Part shown: piece by piece, positions 46,400 to 54,850 of the stretch
Layout of the letters: the number at the start of each line of letters is the position of its first letter
How positions within the stretch are numbered: the stretch's first letter is position 1
Source: Palsa-504 sp963753225
GTDB lineage: Bacteria > Actinomycetota > Actinomycetes > Streptosporangiales > Streptosporangiaceae
Reading direction: 5' to 3'
DNA: 64,000 nt
NCBI GenBank assembly: GCA_963753225.1
Contig: CAVWBQ010000049.1
Coordinates: forward strand, 186,001 to 250,000
Position numbers and translations under genes: made by a program
The notes under the pieces: generated by a model
What the model was told of the DNA's origin: nothing
The model's input: the letters and a program-made list of their open reading frames with translations, nothing else
Database searches by the model: none

Positions 46400-46549
46400 C
46401 TACTGGCGGGAGCGGCGCGGCCGGAACTTGATCCAGGCCAGGATGGCGATGGCCACCAGCAGCCACGGGGAAAACAGGACGTGCACGGCGAAGCTGAGGA
46501 CAGTCAGGGCCACGATGGCGACAACGGCCAGCACAATGATCGCGAGCAT
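46400..46549 (-). CDS. Small membrane peptide, 49 aa
   Basis: MLAIIVLAVVAIVALTVLSF is the first helix, LFSPWLLVAIAILAWI the second, and KFRPRRSRQ a basic C-terminus. ATG at 46549 follows AGGAGAT by 10 nt. Short proteins ending in FSPWLL..AI.ILAWIKFRPRR recur in actinomycetes as unnamed hypothetical membrane proteins. It lies 45 bp after the PspC-like fragment, so the two may be co-transcribed. Confidence 0.65.
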   Translation of the reverse strand: MLAIIVLAVVAIVALTVLSFAVHVLFSPWLLVAIAILAWIKFRPRRSRQ

Positions 46550-46594
46550 GATGATCGATCTCCTAGTTATGTCAGGGTGCTTGCGGGTCAGGAT

Positions 46595-46732
46595 TTAGCG
46601 GGAGCGGTGCCGGTAGCCGGCGACCCAGGCCACGCCGGCCAGCATCTTGTCGTCGGCGGACCGGCGCAGCTGGCGGGCTTCGGGCTGGTCAGTGGTGGTC
46701 GCGGAGCCGGCGTCTGCGGTGGCGGTGTTCAT
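46595..46732 (-). pseudogene. Truncated PspC-domain protein, 45 aa
   Basis: MNTATADAGSATTTDQPEAR precedes QLRRSADDKMLAGVAWVAGY. The latter is the start of a PspC domain (normally LRRS..DKMLAGVCGGLARYLGVD), but the helix ends at once in RHRSR and a stop. Phage-shock PspC proteins need the following membrane helix, which is missing. It may still be translated as a short peptide. Confidence 0.6.
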
Positions 46733-46948
46733 GCTTCAAGCCTGCCGCCGACGATGGCTCCCGTCGATCGGGATCAGCCCCGGTTCGCACCCTGATGTGC
46801 ATCCCCGGAGCATCAGGATCAACCCTGACCGCCGTCAGGGGGCCGCGCTCCCTGCCGATTGCGCGCGGGGGTGCCGGCGGGGTGCATGGTCGCGCGCAGC
46901 TGCGGTTGTCCTGTCATGCCTCGGGAACCAGCCAGCCGCGGCAGCGGG

Positions 46949-47647
46949 TCATGCCTGGAGGAGAATCTTCCCCTGGACGGTCCGGCTGGCCAGGCGGGCG
47001 TGCGCCTCGGACGCGCGGCCGAGGGGGAAGCGCTCGGCGATGCGGGGGCTGAGTTGTCCGGCCGTGAGCTGGCCGAGGATTGCGCTCACGGCGGCGGCCC
47101 GGTCTTGCTGGCTACCCAGGTAGTGGCTGGCGGCAACCCAGCGCAGGGTCAGGGAGCCCGCGCCGCGGCCCGCACCAGTGATACCCGACAGCCGGCCGGG
47201 GTCGAATGGGGCGACCGGGCCGCTGGACTGGCCGTAGAGCACGAGCGTGCCCTGGGTGGCGAGCATGTCAAGGCTCATCTCGAAGGTATCCCGGCCGCCG
47301 GCGTCATAGACCACGTCCGCGCCCCGTCCGCCGGTGACGGACAGCACGGCCTCTACCGGGTCGGGCACCTGCTCCAGGGCAAAGCCATGGCGGGCGCCCA
47401 GGGCGACGGCCAGCCCCGGGTCGGCACCCGCGCCGACCGCCAAAACGGTCCCCGCTGCCTCAGTGCCGGGAATCAGCGGCAGCCGGACCGGATAGGGTTG
47501 CCCCGCACGATGCTGCAGGTCGACGTAGTTAACCCCGATCCACGTGTTACGCACGACCACCTGGCCCGCCGCAGCCACCGGATCCGGGCGCTCGACCAGC
47601 ACGAGCTCCTCGGGCCCGCCATGACGAGAGATCTCGACTGCGAGCAC
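46949..47647 (-). pseudogene. NADPH:quinone oxidoreductase-like MDR with internal deletion of the cofactor loop
   Basis: The open frame codes for 232 aa, whereas this family has about 320. The N-terminus (MLAVEISRHGGPEELVLVER to PLIPGTEAAGTVLAVGAGAD) and the C-terminus (GRGADVVYDAGGRDTFEMSLDML, LVLYGQSSGPVAPFDP, VQGKILLQA) are normal. Between them only GLAVALGARHGFALEQVPDPVEAVL remains, so about 90 residues are gone, including the catalytic tunnel and the AAGGVG nucleotide-binding loop. The frame is intact, so a protein may be made, but it should not bind NADPH. The junction is near 47420. Confidence 0.78.
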
Positions 47648-47820
47648 CCCTAGCCCCTTGCCATCCGGAGCGGCAACACCTCGGGAACCGCTGATACCGC
47701 CTAAGATAACCCGGCTCTGCAGACGGCATCCAAACCACGAGACCCACCGGACGGTCGCGCCGCACCGGCCGTGATTTGCGAGGCATCACTCCTCTCCTGA
47801 GCTCCGTTACCCTCGGGATC

Positions 47821-48672
47821 ATGGAACTCCACGTCGGATGCGCGATGTGGACGTACGCACCCTGGCAAGGCCGTTACCTGCCGCCCGCGCTGTCGCCGCG
47901 TGACCGCCTCCGCGCCTACGCGACCTGGTGCAACGCCGTAGAGGGCAATACGACCTTCTACGCGACCCCCGCCCTCGACACGGTGAGATCGTGGGCCGGG
48001 CAGACCAGCCCCGGCTTCCGGTTCATTCTCAAGATGCCGAAAACGGTCACCCATGAGCGCCGCCTCGCCGACACCGCCGACCCGCTCCGCGCCTTCCTGG
48101 CCGCGATCGAACCCCTCGGGGGACGTGCCCACGCCCTCTGGATTCAGCTGCCACCGTCCTTCAGCCCCGCTGAGCTCGGCGCGCTGACCGGTTTCCTGCG
48201 CCGTCTCCCGAGTAAGTACCGGTACTGCGTCGAGGTACGGCACCGCGCGTTCTTCCAGGACCCCCGGTCGGAACAGCACCTCGAGAGGGCTCTCGGTGAC
48301 GTCGGCGCCGAATGGGTGACCTTCGACACCACCGTCCTGTTCGGCAGCCCTCCGGCGAGCGACGCCGAACGGGAGGCGCAATCGAAGAAGCCGCGCCTGC
48401 CCCGCCGGTCCCGGGCCCTGACTTCCCATCCCGTCGTCCGGTACATCGGCCGGGACGACGCGGCACGTACCGTCGCGGGATGGCAGCCCTGGCTCGACAC
48501 GGTGGCCGGCTGGCTGCGCGAGGGGCGGTCCCCGACCGTCTTCATCCATACGCCCGACAACGTCAGCGCGCTCGAGCTTGCCCGCCGATTCCACGACGAC
48601 GTGCGAGCCCGGGTGCCCGGGCTCGAGCCGCTCCCAGAGCCGATCCCGGCCGGGCCGCCGACTCTCTTCTGA
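47821..48672 (+). CDS. DUF72 (YecE-like) protein
   Basis: A 283-aa TIM-barrel-like protein: MELHVGCAMWTYAPWQGRYLP, the TWCNAVEGNTTFYATPALDTVRSWAGQTSPGFRFILKMPKTVTHERRL stretch, HRAFF and VFIHTPDNVSALELARRFHDDV. DUF72 members have unknown function. The ATG at 47821 has no obvious ribosome-binding site and could be leaderless. It is divergent from the deleted MDR gene, about 170 bp apart. Length and motifs look complete. Confidence 0.92.
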   Translation: MELHVGCAMWTYAPWQGRYLPPALSPRDRLRAYATWCNAVEGNTTFYATPALDTVRSWAGQTSPGFRFILKMPKTVTHERRLADTADPLRAFLAAIEPLGGRAHALWIQLPPSFSPAELGALTGFLRRLPSKYRYCVEVRHRAFFQDPRSEQHLERALGDVGAEWVTFDTTVLFGSPPASDAEREAQSKKPRLPRRSRALTSHPVVRYIGRDDAARTVAGWQPWLDTVAGWLREGRSPTVFIHTPDNVSALELARRFHDDVRARVPGLEPLPEPIPAGPPTLF

Positions 48673-48770
48673 GCCTGGACCGGATATCGCGTCAGCATCA
48701 CGGCACCCCGGACCGGTCAGCTGCGCGACGCTGCGGTGGTTCGTCGAGGACGCGTTTAGAGTGCTGGGTC

Positions 48771-49505
48771 ATGGGACTCAGAGCGGCCGCCAGATCGGCA
48801 GCCCAGTCGTTCGATCGCACCGCCGCCGATTACGACCGCCTGGGCGACCTCGGCGAGAACGACAGCATCAGGAGCTGGCTTGTGAGCGTGCTCCCACCCG
48901 TCGGCGGGCGGGCGCTGGACCTTGGCTGCGGTGCCGGGCGCCATGCCGTCCTGCTGGCCGAGCGATTCACGCACGTCGACGCGGTTGACCTGTCGCTGCC
49001 GATGATCGAGATCGCCAGGGCGAAGCGCTCACGGCCAAACGTCGCCTACCAGCAGGCGGACTTGCTGGAGACAACCGGTTCCGGCGAGTACGACCTGGTA
49101 CTCAGCGTGATGACGCTGCATCACGTGCCGGACCTGCAGGCAGCACTGACGCACATCAAGGGACTGCTGGCGCCGGGAGGGCGGATCGTGCTGGCGGACC
49201 CGTATCCGGCGGAGTCCGCGCTGCACCCATCGCGGCGGATCCTGCACCGCATGGTCCCGCTCCGGCCGCGGCTGCACGCGATGGCAGTCCTGCGCCTCGG
49301 CGCGAACCTCGTCCGGCGCGGCCCAGCCACCGCCTGGGAGATCTACCTGCTGCACACCCGCAGGGAGTGGCTCGATCACCTCGTGAGCGACCGGTTCTTC
49401 AGCCGCGAGGAGCTACAGCAGTGCTGTGCCACACTGTTCCCCGGCTGCCAGATGGAGCGGCTGGGCGGTGCCATCATCGGGCTGACCTGGGACAGCACTC
49501 TTTAA
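48771..49505 (+). CDS. Class I SAM-dependent methyltransferase
   Basis: A 244-aa enzyme. SFDRTAADYDRLGD is the N-terminal helix, ALDLGCGAGRHAVLLAERF motif I, VDAVDLSLPMIEIARAK the acidic-residue loop, and YDLVLSVMTLHHVPDLQAALTHIKGLLAPGGRIVLADPY spans motifs II-III. The HTRREWLDHLVSDRFFSREELQ region is a typical lid of Methyltransf_11 proteins. The ATG at 48771 follows the DUF72 gene by 98 bp. Substrate unknown. Confidence 0.85.
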   Translation: MGLRAAARSAAQSFDRTAADYDRLGDLGENDSIRSWLVSVLPPVGGRALDLGCGAGRHAVLLAERFTHVDAVDLSLPMIEIARAKRSRPNVAYQQADLLETTGSGEYDLVLSVMTLHHVPDLQAALTHIKGLLAPGGRIVLADPYPAESALHPSRRILHRMVPLRPRLHAMAVLRLGANLVRRGPATAWEIYLLHTRREWLDHLVSDRFFSREELQQCCATLFPGCQMERLGGAIIGLTWDSTL

Positions 49506-49761
49506 ACTCGCCACGACACGTGACCTCGCTGGCGGTCATAATTTCCATGGGTTCTCTACCTCGCTGAGGTCTGATCGTCGGAAAGAGGCGGAACGGACAC
49601 GGTTGCTGCACCCGGCGGCGTGCTATGAGGCGATGTGGTCGCGGCGGCGAGGCTGGCCGGGCGCAGTCTGCTGGTGGCGGCGGTGGTGAGCAGCGCTATC
49701 GCGGTCAGGACGATGGCGGTGCCGGCTGGAGCGGCCGGCCCGTGCGCGATGAGCGCCCATC

Positions 49762-49944
49762 CCCGCCGTCCTGCACCAACTCGCCACCGACGCCGGGCTG
49801 CAAGACCCGCAGGCGGTGACGGACCGGCTGATGCTGGTGGTCAACGGGCTGCGTGCCAGCGGAGCCGCCCTGGGCACGCCCGCGGTCACCACCGCCGTCA
49901 GCCTCGCCAAGGACATCGTCAGGTCAGCCGCCCCCGCAGCCTGA
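49762..49944 (+). pseudogene. C-terminal fragment of a TetR-type regulator
   Basis: The frame VLHQLATDAGLQDPQAVTDR, LMLVVNGLRASGAALGTPAV and TAVSLAKDIVRSAAP resembles the ligand-domain end of a TetR regulator (HRWF-LAQLA-AG--DP---A--L-LLY-G). The DNA-binding half is absent and no start codon fits. It ends at 49944 and overlaps the converging DUF6308 gene end. Confidence 0.6.
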
Positions 49945-50562
49945 AGCAGGCCGCGCCGCGGCGGACAGGATCAGCAGGTCCAGGATTCTCACCTCGGTGA
50001 GCGCGTAACTGCGCCTCGCGAGTTCCTGCTGGACGGCTCGCAGCGTCGGCCCGTTCCGGTCCAGGTCGCTCTTGTAGCCGCGGACGAGCCCGAGCGCGCG
50101 CTCTCCGAACGCGGCCTGGGCTCCGAGGTCGTCGTCCTGCAGGTACTTCTGGACGACGCTGTCGAGCAAGGGGATCAACGCCGGGCGCTTGGGATGCAGC
50201 GCCTTCGTCATCTTCGCGAGGCCGACCCCCCGGATGCCCGCGAACGCGTCGAAGAGCTGCCTCAGCAGCAGCCACGGCACCGGGTCTGCCGCTCCGGCCA
50301 GCGAAGCACCGGGGTCGACCGCCTCCAGGACTCGCTCGATCGCGCCGCGCCGCTCGACTACCGCCGCGATCTCGGCCGCCGAGATGCGGGCGCCGCCACG
50401 GTTCGCCAGCCTGAGGTCCGGCTCGCCGAACGACGCCGACCGCGAAGGGTCGCCGACGTCGAAAGGCCAGAAGGCCTTCTCCAAGCCGAGCACGGCGCTG
50501 AGGGGATCCTCGATAAGGACGCCGTTCCTGAGGACGACCGGCCGGAACGAAGTCGTCGTCAC
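49924..50562 (-). CDS. DUF6308-like protein
   Basis: A 212-aa protein. DPLSAVLGLEKAFWPFDVGDPSRSASFGEPDLRLANRGGARISAAEI is followed by LFDAFAGIRGVGLAKMTKALHPKRPALIPLLDSVVQKYLQ, a helix-hairpin-helix-like stretch with the pattern found in DUF6308. The role is unknown; the HhH-like part could bind nucleic acid. ATG at 50562 lies at the junction with a broken DinB gene. It overlaps a TetR fragment at its 3' end. Confidence 0.72.
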   Translation of the reverse strand: MTTTSFRPVVLRNGVLIEDPLSAVLGLEKAFWPFDVGDPSRSASFGEPDLRLANRGGARISAAEIAAVVERRGAIERVLEAVDPGASLAGAADPVPWLLLRQLFDAFAGIRGVGLAKMTKALHPKRPALIPLLDSVVQKYLQDDDLGAQAAFGERALGLVRGYKSDLDRNGPTLRAVQQELARRSYALTEVRILDLLILSAAARPASGCGGG

Positions 50563-50669
50563 CCGGCCAGCCTAGCTGAGCGCATTTCACCTCGCGGGTA
50601 CACCGGAAGCCACGGCAGGCCGGAGTAGATTCTGGCCTCAAACACAGGCACGGGCGAGGAGGACGACCA

Positions 50670-50831
50670 GTGACCACCGGCAATCGGGTGGGTCCGCCCA
50701 GCTTTGGCAGCGAACGCGACATGCTGCGGGGCTTCCTCGACTACCACCGTGCGACCCTCGCCATGAAGTGCGACGGGCTCACCGATGTGGAGCTGCGGCA
50801 GCGGTCGATGCCGCCGTCGACGGGACCGTAG
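50670..50831 (+). pseudogene. Truncated DinB/DUF664-family gene, 53 aa
   Basis: GTG at 50670 follows GCGAGGAGGACG. VTTGNRVGPPSFGSERDMLR, GFLDYHRATLAMKCDGLTDV and ELRQRSMPPS is the N-terminus of a DinB-like DUF664 protein, in which the next residues should be TLSLLGLVRHMAEVE. Here the frame stops after STGP. The metal-binding helices are gone. Confidence 0.75.
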
Positions 50832-51326
50832 GCGCCTGAGTCGCCGTCCTGGCTAACAGCGATTTCTCCGATCGGCGCGTCCAATGCGGGCGTCAGTGGC
50901 GGCCGCCAGCGGGATGCGTGAACTTTTTCCAAGATCACGCAAGTGAATTGCCAGGTAGCGGGATGACGGAAAGGAAACGGCCTGCTGTCAACGGCTCCGG
51001 ACGGCACAGGCCCGTTGACGCGCGGATTGTTAGCGCTCACAATGACGGCAATCCCTTATCAGTCGCCAATGCCGTTGCGCAGGAATTGTGAACGCTAACA
51101 TCACGGCTCGGCGTGGCGGTGGCCGCCGCGCCTCCTCGACATTAATGACCTGGCCAATCTGCGTCAGGAGGTGATAGCGGCACTCATCAGCGGCGCCCGG
51201 TCCCGGCCGGCCATGCCCGGACGTCACGGGCGCGCACATCGCCGGCACTGTCCAGGCCGAGCCGTGGACGTGCGACGGCGGATCCGGCCAGCAATGGACC
51301 CTCGGATGAGAAAGGCAGATTCAAAG
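50832..51326. other. Promoter region of the GH54 gene
   Basis: About 495 bp with no gene. It holds the two LacI-type operators described separately. The interval between the second operator and the start codon is about 225 bp. Confidence 0.6.
51028..51100. promoter_or_regulatory. Pair of LacI-family-type operators upstream of the arabinofuranosidase gene
   Basis: TGTTAGCGCTCACAAT at 51028-51043 and ATTGTGAACGCTAACA at 51085-51100 are inverted copies with 15 of 16 matches. Each is itself a near-palindrome with a central CG (TGTTAGCGCTCACA, TGTGAACGCTAACA), the form of LacI-family operators controlling sugar use in actinobacteria. Centres lie about 58 bp apart, allowing looping. Confidence 0.75.
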
Positions 51327-52790
51327 ATGACTGTCCGGTCACGACTCCAGCACGCGAGAAAGGCGTTGCTGATCTTCGGCGGGGCGATGGCACTCGCCGC
51401 CGGAACCCTCGCCACCTGCGTGGCGTCGCCGGCCAGTGCGGCGACGTCGCTCCCGTGTGACATCTACGCCTCGGCCGGCACGCCGTGCGTGGCCGCGCAC
51501 AGCACCACGCGGGCCCTGTACGCCGCCTACAACGGCCCGCTGTACCAGGTCAGGCGCGCGTCGAACGGTGCCACCACGAACATCGCGACGCTCGCCGCGG
51601 GCGGCTACGCGAACGCGGCGACGCAGGACTCGTTCTGCGCGGGCACCACGTGCACCATCACAGAGATATTCGACCAGTCCCCGCAGCACAACAACCTCAC
51701 GATCGGGCCAGCCGGCGGGGCCGGCGGGGCGGATGTCGGCGCGAACGCGACCGCGCTGCCGGTGATGGCCGGGGGTCACAAGGTGTACGGGGTTTTCGTG
51801 AGCCCCGGGACCGGGTACCGCGACGACTCCACCACGGGTGTGGCGACCGGATCGCAGCCGCAGGGCGCCTACATGGTGGCAAGCGGCACCCACGTCAACA
51901 GCGGCTGTTGCTTTGACTACGGCAACGCCGAGACTAACAACCGCGACAACGGCAACGGTCACATGGACGCGGTCTACTTCGGCACCTTGTGCTGGTTCGC
52001 TCCGTGCTCGGGCTCCGGCCCGTGGGTGCAGGCGGATCTGGAAAACGGCCTGTTCGGCGGCGGCAACGGTAACAACCCTAACAACCACGGCAACAGCAGC
52101 GCGTTCGTCACCGCCTTGGTCAAGAACAACGGCACCACGACCTACGCGATCAAGGGAGGCAACGCGGATTCGGGCGGGCTGACTACCTGGTACAGCGGTT
52201 CCCTGCCCACCACGAGCGGCTACATGCCCATGCACGCCGAAGGCGCGATCATCCTCGGGATCGGCGGTGACAACAGCAACAGCTCCGCCGGGTCGTTCTT
52301 CGAAGGCGTCATGACCGCCGGCTATCCGACCGATGCCGCCGACAACAGCGTCCAGGCCAACATCGCATCGGTCGGCTACGCGCCGGCGTCCGGCGGCGGC
52401 GGGGCGACCGGGACGATCGTGGCCGGCGTTAACAGCGCCAAGTGCGTGGACGACAACAACGGCAGCGGTACCCCCGGCACCAAGGTGCAGATCTGGGACT
52501 GCGATGGCAACACGGCCGCGCAGAACTGGACCGTCAACAGCAACGGCACCCTCACGATCGCCGGCGGCTGCATGGACATCACCGGCGCCAAATCCGCCGA
52601 CGGCACCCTCATCGAGTTGTGGACCTGCAACAGCGGCGCCAACCAGCAGTGGCAGGCCCAGAGCGGGGAGCTGGTCAACCCCGCCACCGGCAAGTGCCTC
52701 GACGACCCCGGCTCCAACACCACGAACGGGACGCAACTCGTCCTGTGGACCTGTAACGGCGGCGCCAACCAGCACTGGACCCTGCCCTAA
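51327..52790 (+). CDS. Secreted GH54 alpha-L-arabinofuranosidase with ricin-type beta-trefoil domain
   Basis: A 487-aa protein. A signal peptide (KALLIFGGAMALAAGTLATC then ASA) precedes a catalytic domain beginning SLPCDIYASAGTPCVAAHSTTRALYAAYNGPLYQVRR, with GGHKVYGVFVSPGTGYRDD, HVNSGCCFDYGNAETNN and the AEGAIILGIGGDNSNSSAGSFFEGVMTAGYPTDAADNSVQANI stretch. This is the GH54 (AbfB) catalytic domain with its paired cysteines. Residues about 365-487 form a ricin-type beta-trefoil (CBM13-like) with QIWDCDGNTAAQNW, ELWTCNSGANQQW and VLWTCNGGANQHW. It releases arabinose side chains from arabinan or arabinoxylan outside the cell. ATG at 51306 is an alternative start with no effect on the mature protein. 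Confidence 0.9.
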   Translation: MTVRSRLQHARKALLIFGGAMALAAGTLATCVASPASAATSLPCDIYASAGTPCVAAHSTTRALYAAYNGPLYQVRRASNGATTNIATLAAGGYANAATQDSFCAGTTCTITEIFDQSPQHNNLTIGPAGGAGGADVGANATALPVMAGGHKVYGVFVSPGTGYRDDSTTGVATGSQPQGAYMVASGTHVNSGCCFDYGNAETNNRDNGNGHMDAVYFGTLCWFAPCSGSGPWVQADLENGLFGGGNGNNPNNHGNSSAFVTALVKNNGTTTYAIKGGNADSGGLTTWYSGSLPTTSGYMPMHAEGAIILGIGGDNSNSSAGSFFEGVMTAGYPTDAADNSVQANIASVGYAPASGGGGATGTIVAGVNSAKCVDDNNGSGTPGTKVQIWDCDGNTAAQNWTVNSNGTLTIAGGCMDITGAKSADGTLIELWTCNSGANQQWQAQSGELVNPATGKCLDDPGSNTTNGTQLVLWTCNGGANQHWTLP

Positions 52791-52795
52791 GCACG

Positions 52796-52828
52796 GGCTG
52801 CGAGGAAGGGCCGGCAGGCCCCGCAGCC
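52796..52828 (+). terminator. Stem-loop after the GH54 gene
   Basis: GGCTGCG at 52796-52802 pairs with CGCAGCC at 52822-52828, and an inner GGGCC/GGCCC stem closes a GGCA loop. It starts 6 bp after the stop codon. A three-fold CGGCCAGCC repeat follows. Confidence 0.7.
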
Positions 52829-53047
52829 GTCGCCCGGCCAGCCCGGCCAGCCCGGCCACCCTGGCTTAATGATCTTGCAGACCTCGGGCTCGTTTCCGCG
52901 CCGCGCGCCGCCAGGCGTGCGGCGCGGGCCTGCGTGACGGTTCCCGCAAGCTCGTGTCATCTGATGTGCCGGGCAAGCCCGGCACCGGAGCGCGGTCCGC
53001 CTCGGGCAGCCTGGCCGGCCCGGGCCAGCGCCCGGTAGCCTGAGCCG

Positions 53048-53737
53048 ATGTCGACCGGCCCGGATCCGTCACCGGCCGCCGCCGCGTGGGACGCCGAATA
53101 CGCCGCCGACCGATACGTCGGCGACCCGCCGGCCGTCTTCACCGCCGACATACTCGCGGCCGCGCGGCAGGCAGGCCTGACCAGCGGCGTGTATATAGGC
53201 TGCGGCAACGGCCGCAATTACCTGCCGCTGGTCGCCGGCGGCCTCGATCTCACCGGCCTGGACATCTCCGGCGCGGCCATCGCCCAGCTCACCGCCCGCG
53301 CCCCGGACCGTCGTGACCGCCTCATCCACGGGGACCTCAGCAGCTTGCCGGCCACGGCCACCTTTCCCCTGGTCATCGGCATCCAGGTGTTCCAGCACGG
53401 TGACCGCGCCACCGCGCACCGGCACGTACACGCAGCCCAGCAGCGCCTAACTCCGGGCGGCCTGTTCTGCCTGCGGGTCAACGCCACCGCCACCGACGTC
53501 TGGCCCCGGCACCAGGTGACCGAGCATCACCGCGACGGGAGCTTTACCGTCCGCTACCTCACCGGCCCCAAGCAAGGCCTGTCCATCCATTTCTTCACTG
53601 ACGCCGCGCTGGCGGCGTTGTTCACCGACGAGTTCACGCCCGTCCTGCCGCCACGGTTGCAGCAAACCCGCCGCGACCCGCCGCAGCCCGGCCAATGGTC
53701 CCAGTGGGAAGCGATCTGGCGGAAAGCCAGGCCGTAA
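53048..53737 (+). CDS. SAM-dependent methyltransferase, short class I type
   Basis: A 229-aa protein with WDAEYAADRYVGDPPAVFTADIL, VYIGCGNGRNYLPLVAGG as motif I, LTGLDISGAAIAQLTAR as the acidic loop and TFPLVIGIQVFQHGDRATA as motif II. TPGGLFCLRVNAT is motif III. The N-terminal WDxxY with GNGRN resembles small tellurite-resistance or thiol-type methyltransferases, but the substrate is not determined. It begins at an ATG preceded by GCCTGAGCC with no strong ribosome-binding site. It is convergent with the DUF427 gene. Confidence 0.8.
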   Translation: MSTGPDPSPAAAAWDAEYAADRYVGDPPAVFTADILAAARQAGLTSGVYIGCGNGRNYLPLVAGGLDLTGLDISGAAIAQLTARAPDRRDRLIHGDLSSLPATATFPLVIGIQVFQHGDRATAHRHVHAAQQRLTPGGLFCLRVNATATDVWPRHQVTEHHRDGSFTVRYLTGPKQGLSIHFFTDAALAALFTDEFTPVLPPRLQQTRRDPPQPGQWSQWEAIWRKARP

Positions 53738-53955
53738 ATCTCCCGGGGAACTGTCCACGACCCGGGGTGCAGCGATCCACGATCATGGCGACCCCGCCAT
53801 CCTGTGCCGCCTCCAGCCGGATCAGGCCAGGGCTCAGCCGATCGGCTGACCGGCTCAGCCGTCCAGCCCACCGGGCGGTTCAGCCGCCGCCCCGGCCGGT
53901 GGCGCCACGTACTTCGGCATGCCGACCTTCACCGACAGCAGCACGGGCGGGACCG

Positions 53956-54825
53956 TCATGCCTGAGCTCGGGAGGCGATCTCGTCCGGGCTGAGTTCGCG
54001 GTCGATGCCGTGCGGGAGCACGCTCTGCCCGGGTTCGAGCCGGAGCCGGCTGCCGTCGAGGTGTACCTCAACCTTGTCCGGTTCGAAGGAGATCAGGCCG
54101 CAGACCCGCCGGACCTCGGTCCAGGCGTCCTCGTACGACCACGCCGCGCGGTGCGCGTCGCCGATGTCGTAGTAACTGGCCAGGCCCTTATAGGGGCAGA
54201 AGGTCTGGCCGTCGGCCGGGGTGAGGGCGCCCTGGTCAACGTCGTCGCGCGGGACGTACCAGCGGGGCGCGAACCCGGACTCATACAGCGCCAGTGGCCG
54301 CCTGGTGTCGGCTATGACGTGGTCTTGGTACCGAACGGTCAGGTGACGGCTCGTCTGCCGGATATCTATGCGATGGTAAGGGTCGGCGGCATGGCCGACG
54401 ATCCGCTCGTCCTCCTCGTAAAAAGCCTCCATCGCCCGCCACGCGAACGCCACCCGGCCCTTCAGTTCGCTGGCGTAGTCGGGCAGTTCGGTGTGCTGCC
54501 AGGCGGCGCGTGGCTTGGTGTGCTCGCCGGCCCGGACGGTGTACCAGGCGGTCGGTCCGAGGTCGGCGTGCCGGGTGGTGTGCCCGGCGGGCTGGAGGGC
54601 GCCGTCGGCGACGGCGGCGAGCGGGAAGTATGCCACCGGATAGCGGCCGGGTTCGTGCAGCAGCACGACGTCCTCGCTGGCGGCGATCCAGCTGCCGCCG
54701 AACCTGACCCGCATGCGGCGGCGCAGCGGCTCGGCGAACAGCATCCGGTCGGGGAGCGGACCAGGGACGAGGAACCGGCCGACGGCTCCGGGTGCGAGCG
54801 GTCCTTGCTGCCAGGACAGGCCCAT
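53956..54825 (-). CDS. Double-DUF427 protein
   Basis: A 289-aa protein with two DUF427 domains. The first (residues about 40-120) includes MRVRFGGSWIAASEDVVLLHEPGRYPVAYFP and ADLGPTAWYTVR. The second (about 165-265) includes LTVRYQDHVIADTRRPLALYESGFAPRWYVPRDDVDQGALTPADGQTFCPYKGLASYYDI, ending GHEVHLDGSRL-like EVHLDGSRLRLEPGQSV. DUF427 folds as an Mss4-like or nucleotidyltransferase-adjacent barrel of unknown function. ATG at 54825 follows GAAAGGAAG. The SDR gene lies 25 bp upstream in the same direction, so they may form an operon with the hydrolase fragment and answer to the CGNR regulator. Confidence 0.85.
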   Translation of the reverse strand: MGLSWQQGPLAPGAVGRFLVPGPLPDRMLFAEPLRRRMRVRFGGSWIAASEDVVLLHEPGRYPVAYFPLAAVADGALQPAGHTTRHADLGPTAWYTVRAGEHTKPRAAWQHTELPDYASELKGRVAFAWRAMEAFYEEDERIVGHAADPYHRIDIRQTSRHLTVRYQDHVIADTRRPLALYESGFAPRWYVPRDDVDQGALTPADGQTFCPYKGLASYYDIGDAHRAAWSYEDAWTEVRRVCGLISFEPDKVEVHLDGSRLRLEPGQSVLPHGIDRELSPDEIASRAQA

Positions 54826-54850
54826 GGTTGTCTTCCTTTCTGGTCGTGCT

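Noticed and set aside
51339..52859. A 506-aa reverse frame over the GH54 gene
   Set aside because: The forward frame has a signal peptide and GH54 and lectin motifs. The reverse frame has none.
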